Part shown: piece by piece, positions 1 through 6,654 of the stretch | Layout: each line of letters opens with the position of its first letter | Position numbering within the stretch: position 1 is the stretch's first letter | Assembly: GCF_012927205.1 (NCBI RefSeq) | Contig: NZ_JABBGC010000001.1 | Location: forward strand, 3,038,810-3,102,809 | Direction of reading: 5' to 3' | From: Chitinophaga fulva | GTDB lineage: Bacteria > Bacteroidota > Bacteroidia > Chitinophagales > Chitinophagaceae | Length of the DNA stretch: 64,000 nucleotides | Translations under genes and position numbers: made by a program | The notes under the pieces: generated by a model | Told to the model about the DNA's origin: nothing | Seen by the model: the letters and a program-made list of their open reading frames with translations, nothing else | Database searches by the model: none

Positions 1-1
1 A

Positions 2-514
2 AGAGTACAACACGCACATTTTGGTCCGGGCGTTATCGTAGGTGTTAAATATGCACAATACCGGGTCACTTTTATGGACCATGGCATCAAAATGATCGAT
101 AAAACAGACCCGCTGTTTGAAGTCCTGGTCGCTGAGAACCAGACCGCCGAAGTAGAAACGGCATCGGACCTGGAGACGTCTTTACTGAAGATACTCCGTT
201 TATGGGGCGGCGTTACAGAAGTGGTGCCATTGGGCGATCGCTGGAAGAACGGCACCATGGTGCTGCAGCCGGGCGACACTACCCTGAAGGCCAAAGAACT
301 GCCGATCGAGACGTTTTTTCATAAGATCGTGATGTTGCGTGACCGTTTACGTGTACTCGAACAGAATATCAACAGTCATAAAGTATTGACCGACGAAGAA
401 AAGATCAACCTGCAACAGTACATCACCCGTATTTACGGATCGCTTACTACTTTCAATGTGTTGTTTAAAGAAAAAGAGCACTGGTTTACCGGCGAAAAGT
501 CCGGCAACGACTAG
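2..514 (+). CDS. Hypothetical protein, 5' end outside window
   Basis: The reading frame is open from the left edge, so this is the C-terminal part (about 170 residues) of a longer protein. An internal ATG at 74 is not a convincing start because the frame and a conserved-looking segment continue upstream of it. Residues translated from bases 2-100 read HxxFGPGVIVGV...VTFMDHGIKMID. That resembles the small tudor-like module (H..FG.G.V...V.F...G.K) known from the C-terminus of UvrD/PcrA helicases and from CarD-like proteins. The rest is charged and helical, with no catalytic motif I recognise and no signal peptide or membrane segment. It converges on the lipase gene, overlapping it by 4 bp at the stop codons. 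Function unknown; a nucleic-acid or RNA polymerase association would be inference only. Confidence 0.6.
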   Translation, partial: RVQHAHFGPGVIVGVKYAQYRVTFMDHGIKMIDKTDPLFEVLVAENQTAEVETASDLETSLLKILRLWGGVTEVVPLGDRWKNGTMVLQPGDTTLKAKELPIETFFHKIVMLRDRLRVLEQNINSHKVLTDEEKINLQQYITRIYGSLTTFNVLFKEKEHWFTGEKSGND

Positions 515-1614
515 TGTTTGCCGGTATCGTAAATATGGTCAAGGAGCCAGCGGTAAGCATCGATAGAGTGGTTCACGAAGATATTTTTACCATCAAACGG
601 AAATTTTTCATCGTATCCTTTTACCGGATATAAGATGACCGGCGAACCTGCCGGGGTATAATTATGGCTGTTGACAAATACAGGCCGGTTATGCTCCGGC
701 ATTACCTTTTTTACGCGGCCATACACCATTTTGCCCAACACCCGTTGAAAGCGGCGGCTGGCTTTTCTGGCCGGCCTGTTGAGGCGTCCGTACATATAGG
801 AGAGGCCCACCCGTACCGCAAATTTCTGTTGCCGGAAAGCTTTTTTGATATTAGCGAAAGGGTTGATCGCATTAAAATCTGTTGGTGTTTGTATCGAGAA
901 AGGTACTTCCGGAACCCAGTCCCGCCCATTAACCACCCGTAGGCCCCATCCGTCGCGGGTAATATAATCATAGTCATATGCGTAGAACAGGTTACCCGGT
1001 TTGGGAGCGGCGCTGCAATAGGTTTTGAAGACAATGTCTTTCGGCATGCCATCGAGGTACTGAAAGTAAGAGCGTGCCAGAAAAGCAATAGCACCGCCCT
1101 GGCTATGTCCGAAAATGATAAATTCGTGTATGCCTTCCTGATAGTACCGGTTAATTTGTTGTAGCATGTCCGGCGCCATGGCAGCGAAGCCCAGCAGCCA
1201 GCCGGCGTGTACAAAAGCCTTATCATCTTCCGCCAGTTTATACGTAAAGGTGGTACTGTCATTCAATTGCAGTGTTCCTTTAGCACTGATCATGCCCGCG
1301 TAGAAATTTTCCATCCAGGAGGTGGCGGTACCGTTAGTGCCTCTGATGGAGATCACGCCGAGGCCCCGGCTGCGGTTGATCCATAGTTCCCAGCGGTTTT
1401 TAAGGCCTACTTCCGGCGAACGATATACGATACGGAAATTTTCAGGTGCTTTGGCATTGCTTTGGTCCAGGGATGTGTCGCGTTGCAGGGAGCTGAGGTC
1501 CAGCAGTTGATGGTATTCCCGGGGATCAAAATGTGGTACGAGATGTTGGGCGCAGAGGACATTTCCTGTGAAAAATAAAAATAGAAAAGAAACCAGTGAA
1601 ATGCGAAACATCAT
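511..1614 (-). CDS. Secreted class 3-like lipase / alpha-beta hydrolase
   Basis: A predicted exported serine hydrolase of the fungal-lipase (class 3) type, 367 residues. The N-terminus (about residues 1-22) is a hydrophobic signal peptide ending in LCAQ. An IRGTNGTATSW segment near residue 90 matches the RGT oxyanion-loop region of class 3 lipases. The nucleophile elbow is GHSQGG with Ser171. A plausible acid is the Asp in NGRDWVPEVPF, and a late His in the NHSIDAYRW segment fits the third triad position. Two ATG codons occur in tandem (1614 and 1611) and either could be used. Family membership predicts hydrolysis of acyl esters outside the cytoplasm; the substrate cannot be told. It is transcribed towards the preceding gene and away from aspA, and seems to stand alone. 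Confidence 0.8.
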   Translation of the reverse strand: MMFRISLVSFLFLFFTGNVLCAQHLVPHFDPREYHQLLDLSSLQRDTSLDQSNAKAPENFRIVYRSPEVGLKNRWELWINRSRGLGVISIRGTNGTATSWMENFYAGMISAKGTLQLNDSTTFTYKLAEDDKAFVHAGWLLGFAAMAPDMLQQINRYYQEGIHEFIIFGHSQGGAIAFLARSYFQYLDGMPKDIVFKTYCSAAPKPGNLFYAYDYDYITRDGWGLRVVNGRDWVPEVPFSIQTPTDFNAINPFANIKKAFRQQKFAVRVGLSYMYGRLNRPARKASRRFQRVLGKMVYGRVKKVMPEHNRPVFVNSHNYTPAGSPVILYPVKGYDEKFPFDGKNIFVNHSIDAYRWLLDHIYDTGKH

Positions 1615-1749
1615 GATAATTTACGAATTGCCAATTATGATTTACGAATAGAACAACAGTGTAACGAAAATTCTTTAGATGAAACTACAACAATTATGAG
1701 TATTATGTTGTTCTAAAAGCGTTTAACTTCCGGCCTTAAATTAAAATTT

Positions 1750-3156
1750 ATGTCCAAGAGAATAGAACACGATTTCCTGGGAGAGAAAGAAATACCACAG
1801 GATGTGTATTATGGTATTCAGACCCTTCGCGCGTTAGAGAATTTTCATATCACCGGTATTCCGCTGAAAGTGGAGCCTATCTTCGTAAAGAGCCTGGGGT
1901 ATGTGAAAAAGGCGGCTGCTATGGCCAACCGGGATCTGGGAGTGCTGGACAAAAATATCGCAGAATATATTATCAAGGCTAGTGACCGTGTGATCAGCGG
2001 TGAGTTTGACAATCAGTTTTTGAGTGACCTGATACAGGGTGGAGCGGGTACCTCCGTGAATATGAATGCCAATGAGGTGATTGCCAATGTGGCCCTGGAG
2101 ATGATGGGCAAACAGAAAGGGGAGTACGAATTCTGCCACCCCAATAATCATGTAAACTGCTCTCAGTCCACCAACGACGCTTATCCTACAGCTTTTCGTA
2201 TAGCCCTGATCCTGAAGCTGACCGCTTACAAAGAAGAGCTGGGTAAGCTGGCCGATGCTTTTGATACCAAGGGAAAAGAGTTCCAGAACGTATTGAAAAT
2301 GGGCCGTACCCAGTTACAGGATGCCGTGCCGATGAGCCTTGGTGATGAGTTTCATGCCTTCTCTATCAACCTGAAGGAGGAGCTTTCCCGGGTAGACAGC
2401 AGCAAGCGGTTGATCGCGGAAATTAATATGGGCGCTACCGCTATTGGTACCCGAGTGAATGCGCCGGAGGGATATGCAGAGCTGGTGACCCAGTACCTGT
2501 GTGAAGTAACCGGGCTGGACCTGAAGCTGGCGGAGAACCTGATTGAAGCGACGAATGATACCGGTGCTTATGTGCAGCTTTCCGGCGTACTGAAACGTAC
2601 AGCCGTGAAGGTGTCCAAGATATGTAATGACCTGCGGTTGTTGTCATCCGGACCACGGGCAGGCCTCAACGAAATCAACCTGCCGCCGATGCAACCGGGA
2701 TCTTCCATTATGCCGGGCAAGGTGAACCCGGTGATACCCGAAGTGGTGAACCAGACCGCCTATTATGTTATTGGCGCCGATCTGACCGTGACCATGGCCG
2801 CGGAAGCGGGTCAACTGCAGCTGAACGTCATGGAGCCGGTGATATCTTTCGCGTTGTTTACCGCGATCACTTATATGGGCAATGCCTGCCGCACCCTGCG
2901 TGAGAAATGTATCCTGGGCATCACTGCCAATGCTGAACATACCAAACAGATGGTGATGAACAGCATCGGTATTGTGACGCAGCTGAATCCGATACTGGGG
3001 TATGAGAAATCTGCCAGCATAGCCCGTGAGGCATTGGAAACCGGGAAGTCTGTGCATGATATCGCCGTGAAAGAAAAGAAACTGATCACCCAGGAGAAAT
3101 GGGACGAGATCTTTACGTTTGATAATATGATCAGGCCGCAGTTCATCAACCGTTAA
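1750..3156 (+). CDS. aspA: Aspartate ammonia-lyase (aspartase)
   Basis: Catalyses reversible deamination of L-aspartate to fumarate and ammonia in the cytoplasm. At 468 residues it has the usual aspartase length. It carries the superfamily signature GSSIMPGKVNP starting about residue 317, whose Ser pair forms the catalytic lid loop, as well as the SQSTNDAYPT and GRTQLQDAVP substrate-binding segments. Fumarase class II shares these motifs; the overall resemblance to AspA/AspB and the neighbouring C4-dicarboxylate carrier favour aspartase. The ATG at 1750 follows an AT-rich leader without a clear Shine-Dalgarno. A C4-dicarboxylate carrier and a porin follow on the same strand after a 374-bp gap, suggesting uptake of aspartate and export of fumarate or succinate. 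Confidence 0.93.
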   Translation: MSKRIEHDFLGEKEIPQDVYYGIQTLRALENFHITGIPLKVEPIFVKSLGYVKKAAAMANRDLGVLDKNIAEYIIKASDRVISGEFDNQFLSDLIQGGAGTSVNMNANEVIANVALEMMGKQKGEYEFCHPNNHVNCSQSTNDAYPTAFRIALILKLTAYKEELGKLADAFDTKGKEFQNVLKMGRTQLQDAVPMSLGDEFHAFSINLKEELSRVDSSKRLIAEINMGATAIGTRVNAPEGYAELVTQYLCEVTGLDLKLAENLIEATNDTGAYVQLSGVLKRTAVKVSKICNDLRLLSSGPRAGLNEINLPPMQPGSSIMPGKVNPVIPEVVNQTAYYVIGADLTVTMAAEAGQLQLNVMEPVISFALFTAITYMGNACRTLREKCILGITANAEHTKQMVMNSIGIVTQLNPILGYEKSASIAREALETGKSVHDIAVKEKKLITQEKWDEIFTFDNMIRPQFINR

Positions 3157-3530
3157 CCGTTGATGACGCACCAATTTTTTACGAATAATAGGGGTGCAGC
3201 TGTGATATTTTGATGATTTGTGCGAATAATATAACATAAGACAGATCGATAGAGAGATGTGCCCCGAAACAGGGCTTACAATAAAAGCTGGTGCTACATT
3301 ATTGTGTGGCACCGGCTATGTAACCACGATATTCGTTATAACCATTATCAGGAATAGTAATAACCATTCAATATATCGCCGCTGTTTTAATTTGTGCCAT
3401 GCGGTATTGTAGAGACATTGTATACAGTTGGCAAACAAGAATACTTTAGGGAGGGTGTAAAATAGTGTGCGGTTATAGACTATAATTTTCTATCGATTTT
3501 AATTATCTTCAGCAGCACATATTATTTTAT
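3157..3530 (+). other. 374-bp intergenic stretch between aspA and the dicarboxylate carrier
   Basis: No convincing gene. A strong hairpin lies at 3286-3317 (arms AGCTGGTGCTACA and its near-complement, with G-U pairs), and a smaller one, GCCC/GGGC, at 3261-3275. Neither is followed by a T-run, so they are not textbook terminators. The stretch is AT-rich towards the carrier gene and could hold its promoter and leader. An open frame of 51 codons at 3257-3412 is considered accidental. Confidence 0.5.
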
Positions 3531-4871
3531 ATGATCTGGTTAGAGTTCGCAATATTACTCGCCGCTATCCTGGTGGGAGCCCGTATGAAAGGCATTGGTC
3601 TTGGGGTGATGGGTATGGTGGCATTGGCGGTTTATATCTTTATTTTCCGCATGCGGCCGGCCGATCCGCCGATAGATGTGATGCTGATCATTCTGGCGGT
3701 GGTGACTACCGCTGCCACTTTGCAGGCTGCCGGGGGGATGGATTACCTGGTGCGGCTGGCAGAGAAAATATTGCGGAGCAAACCTTCCCTGATCGTTTTA
3801 CTGGGGCCGCTGGTCACGTATTTTTTTACCCTTTTTGCCGGTACGGCCCATATTACCTACTCACTGTTACCGATTATAGCGGAAGTATCCACCAAGAAAA
3901 AAATAAGGCCGGAACGTGCGCTGAGTATTTCGGTGATCTCGTCGCATCTGGCCATTACAGCCAGTCCTATTTCGGCCGCCACGGCTGCGTTGCTCACCAT
4001 CCTCAGCGGAAAAATTCAGCTGCTGGATATCCTGCGGGTATGTATCCCGGCCACTATCCTTGGTACGCTGGCCGGTGTAGTGGTATGCTGGAAGAAAGGC
4101 AAAGAGCTGGAAAAAGACCCGGTGTTCCTGGAGAAGATGAAAGACCCTGAGTTTGCAGCCAGTATAGAAACAGACGTTCAGGAAAACAAAGCCCCGCTGT
4201 TGCCGGGCGCCAAAGTATCGGTGCTGATATTCGGGCTGGCGGTATTGTTGATTGTACTGGTAGGTGCTTTCCCCAATTTGCTGCCTTCTTTTGGAGAAGG
4301 GAAAAGCAATATGGCCGTAGATACTACCGGGCATATTAAAATGGCTGCGGTCATAGAACTGGTGATGCTGGCCGCCGCTGCTGCCATTATGCTGCTTTGC
4401 CGTACCACGGCCGCTGCTGTGGCCAAAGCCAGCCTGTTTAACTCCGGCGCCCAGGCGGTAGTGTCCATCTTCGGGGTGGTATGGATGAGCGCCACCTTCA
4501 TGCAAACCAATACCGGTATTATTGAGAGCACATTGGGCAATATGGTCCGGGCAGCCCCCTGGACATTCGCCATTGCCCTGTTCATACTGAGCATTTTACT
4601 ATTCAGTCAGGCTGCTACCACCAAAGCCCTCATGCCGCTGGGAATGTCCCTCGGCATTCTGCCGGCGCACATGGTAGCCATGTTCCCTGCTGTTAACGGG
4701 GATTTTGTTCTGCCAGGTTATCCGACCCTGCTGGCGGCCATTAACTTTGACCGCACCGGTAGTACCCATATCGGAAAATACCTGGTCAACCATAGCTTTA
4801 TGATTCCCGGGATTGTCAGTGTAGCCGTATCCGTTGCCGCCGGGTTCTTTCTGGCCGGCATCCTGTTATAG
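3531..4871 (+). CDS. Anaerobic C4-dicarboxylate transporter, DcuA/DcuB family
   Basis: An inner-membrane carrier of 446 residues, a typical Dcu length, with about ten to twelve hydrophobic segments. The opening (IWLEFAILLAAILVGAR) and the AGTAHITYSLLPII and SAATAALLTIL segments are characteristic of DcuA/DcuB. The family exchanges or takes up aspartate, fumarate, malate and succinate. With aspartase upstream and a porin 39 bp downstream, the likely job is aspartate uptake coupled to release of fumarate or succinate. DcuA and DcuB cannot be told apart here, so no symbol is given. The ATG start is directly preceded by an AT-rich leader without a clear ribosome site. Confidence 0.9.
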   Translation: MIWLEFAILLAAILVGARMKGIGLGVMGMVALAVYIFIFRMRPADPPIDVMLIILAVVTTAATLQAAGGMDYLVRLAEKILRSKPSLIVLLGPLVTYFFTLFAGTAHITYSLLPIIAEVSTKKKIRPERALSISVISSHLAITASPISAATAALLTILSGKIQLLDILRVCIPATILGTLAGVVVCWKKGKELEKDPVFLEKMKDPEFAASIETDVQENKAPLLPGAKVSVLIFGLAVLLIVLVGAFPNLLPSFGEGKSNMAVDTTGHIKMAAVIELVMLAAAAAIMLLCRTTAAAVAKASLFNSGAQAVVSIFGVVWMSATFMQTNTGIIESTLGNMVRAAPWTFAIALFILSILLFSQAATTKALMPLGMSLGILPAHMVAMFPAVNGDFVLPGYPTLLAAINFDRTGSTHIGKYLVNHSFMIPGIVSVAVSVAAGFFLAGILL

Positions 4872-4910
4872 ACGACCATATTTTTTCTTTAACTCCCAAA
4901 TTTAACCTTT

Positions 4911-6074
4911 ATGCATATCCGCAATTGGCTGGTAGCCTGCATGATGTTGTTTCCGCTTGCTGCAATAGCACAGCACCAGGAATCGAAGAAAGATACGCTC
5001 TATAAACCCCTCATTCCCATTAACAAGGTGGCGTTGCTGAATAACGTAGACTTTATCGCGAATATGCGCTACGCTTTCCGGAACGAGTTTGATAAAGGTA
5101 CCTATACCGGCTCCCGCTTTGTTAATGAACAGTTCCGGCTGGAGATAAAAGGTAAAGTGCTCGACAAACTCTACTTCCGCTTCCGTGACCGCTACACCCG
5201 TGATCCGGAAACCCAGTCAGTAGATAATATCAGCCGCTCCACAGACCTGGCCTATCTGCGGTTCGATCCCAACGAACACTGGAAAATATATGCCGGTAAA
5301 CTTTGCGCCGACTGGGGCGGCGTGGAATTTGACGATAACCCCATACAGATCTACGAATACTCAGATATCATCGAAAACTCGGACAACTTCCTGTCCGGCG
5401 CCGGTGTAGGATACATTCCCAATAACAACCATGAATTTACCTTTCAGCTGCTCAACAGCCGCACCAAAACCTTTAAGGAATTATACGATTCTATTCCGGG
5501 CATTTATGAAAGCAAATTTCCCTTTGCTGCGGTGATCAACTGGCGCGGCCATCTGTTCGACGGAAAGGTAACCGCCATCTGGTCCTACAGCATTTTTAAA
5601 GAAGCTACCCACCAGTACATGAGTTATATCGCGTTGGGCAACTCGCTGATACTACGCAACTTTAAACTGGATTATGATTTTAAACTCAGTATGGAAAACC
5701 TGGACCGTAAGTTCATTGTCTCCAAGTGGATACCCAATATGAAAGCAGCACAAGGTGTCACCTACATGAGCCACTGGCTGAGAGCCGATGTCCGCCTGAA
5801 CAGAATAGTACACCTGACGGCCACCGGATTCGTGGATTTCGCTTTCTGGAATGGTAACCCTGATCCCAACAAAGACAGAAAACTACGTACGGCCTGGGGA
5901 TATGTACCAGCCATCGAGGTATACCCCTTCGATAAATATGACCTGAAAATATTTCTGAACATGGTAGGCAGAGTATACCGGTATACCGATTATGCACAAA
6001 CGAAATTCGGACTGGTGAATGATGATACCTACCGGTTTTCGATAGGGTTTATTACGCCGCTGCTGATCTTGTGA
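4911..6074 (+). CDS. Outer-membrane beta-barrel porin
   Basis: 387 residues with a clear signal peptide (about residues 1-20, cleaved after AIAQ). A beta-barrel pattern follows: alternating aromatic strands such as RFRDRYTRD, YLRFDPNEHWKIYAGK and YRFSIGFITPLLIL. The YAGKLCADWGGVEFDDNPI stretch, where a strand leads into an acidic loop, resembles phosphate-selective (OprO/OprP-like) porins common in Bacteroidota. The C-terminus ends in hydrophobic residues as outer-membrane proteins do. It starts 39 bp after the dicarboxylate carrier and is probably co-transcribed with it. I infer that it lets aspartate or dicarboxylates across the outer membrane; specificity is not visible. Confidence 0.75.
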   Translation: MHIRNWLVACMMLFPLAAIAQHQESKKDTLYKPLIPINKVALLNNVDFIANMRYAFRNEFDKGTYTGSRFVNEQFRLEIKGKVLDKLYFRFRDRYTRDPETQSVDNISRSTDLAYLRFDPNEHWKIYAGKLCADWGGVEFDDNPIQIYEYSDIIENSDNFLSGAGVGYIPNNNHEFTFQLLNSRTKTFKELYDSIPGIYESKFPFAAVINWRGHLFDGKVTAIWSYSIFKEATHQYMSYIALGNSLILRNFKLDYDFKLSMENLDRKFIVSKWIPNMKAAQGVTYMSHWLRADVRLNRIVHLTATGFVDFAFWNGNPDPNKDRKLRTAWGYVPAIEVYPFDKYDLKIFLNMVGRVYRYTDYAQTKFGLVNDDTYRFSIGFITPLLIL

Positions 6075-6168
6075 GGAATGGCGTGTCTCGCTCACATTTG
6101 TGTTCTGTGTTTGTGTTCCGTGTTCGGCGTTCCGTGTTCAGCGTTCCCATTCGCGTTCCGTTCGCGTT

Positions 6169-6208
6169 CCCAGGGCTAAAGCCCTGGGTTACGTTGTGGT
6201 TCAGGTTC
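6169..6208 (+). repeat. REP-like element, left arm of inverted pair 1
   Basis: A 20-bp palindrome at 6169-6188 (CCCAGGGC/GCCCTGGG around TAAA) is followed by the tail TTACGTTGTGGTTCAGGTT. The same palindrome-plus-tail recurs at 6560, 26905, 45296 and 45545. The tail points inward, towards the partner at 6560-6598. Confidence 0.85.
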
Positions 6209-6264
6209 TTTTATTGCTGAGGTCCATTATTGATAAGGGGTTTTGTTTCTGTACCTGGGTTTTA

Positions 6265-6296
6265 TGGGGCTAAGCCTTGAGTTATGTTGTTGCGTT
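6265..6296 (+). repeat. Degenerate REP copy inside pair 1
   Basis: The sequence GGGGCTAAGCCTTGAG followed by TTATGTTGTTGCGTTC aligns with the REP palindrome and tail with several substitutions and one deletion. It has lost a perfect stem. Probably an old copy, which would suggest repeated insertion at this spot. Confidence 0.45.
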
Positions 6297-6559
6297 CTTC
6301 TGGCATTTGCAATTATTGTAGCCGTTATAGACATTGTAGCTGTTGTGCTCATTGCCTTCCTTATTCCATTATTCCAATGTTCCTGCTACCCCTATTATTC
6401 CTATTATCCCTATTATCTTCCCATTGCGTACTATCATCCCCATACTTCCTGTCATCTTCCTACTGTCTCCCATCATTTCCGTTGCTTCTTATCATATCTA
6501 TTGCCTCTTTTATCTCCATAGCACCCATTCCTTCCATTGCAACTTCTTTAATCCTTACA

Positions 6560-6598
6560 AACCTGAACCACAACGTAGCCCAGGGCTTTAGTCCTGGG
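6560..6598 (-). repeat. REP-like element, right arm of inverted pair 1
   Basis: Inverted copy of the 6169 element: tail AACCTGAACCACAACGTAG, then the palindrome at 6579-6598 with one stem mismatch. Its tail matches the left arm at 18 of 19 positions, including the GTGG variant not seen in the other REP copies of this window. Confidence 0.85.
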
Positions 6599-6654
6599 AA
6601 ATAAAAAAGCAGCGAGGCAATCCCCGCTGCTTTGATGATATTTTTATATCGTTA

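Larger units (their letters stand above)
6075..6654. other. 580-bp gene-free stretch with REP pair and polypyrimidine tract
   Basis: No credible gene. Directly after the porin stop are imperfect tandem copies of an 8-base GTGTTCCG/GCGTTCCG unit (about 6100-6168). Next come a REP palindrome with tail (6169-6208), a degenerate REP (6265-6296), a pyrimidine-rich tract of about 250 bp (6300-6550) and an inverted REP (6560-6598). The open frames on the plus strand here encode low-complexity Pro/Ser/Leu/Tyr strings and translated REP, and are rejected as proteins. Confidence 0.7.

Noticed and set aside
511..1262. Long open frames on both strands within the lipase gene, and similar shadows within most large genes
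   Set aside because: They overlap clear family genes in another frame and have Arg/Cys/Ser-rich composition typical of shadow frames in moderately GC-rich DNA.
3257..3412. 51-codon ORF upstream of the dicarboxylate carrier
   Set aside because: It overlaps two hairpins, has no leader motif, no family resemblance and no ribosome site. Likely chance.
6243..6604. Several overlapping plus-strand open frames of 80-106 codons
   Set aside because: They encode low-complexity Pro/Ser/Leu/Tyr strings from a pyrimidine-rich tract and end in translated REP (QGFSPG). No start signal or family.
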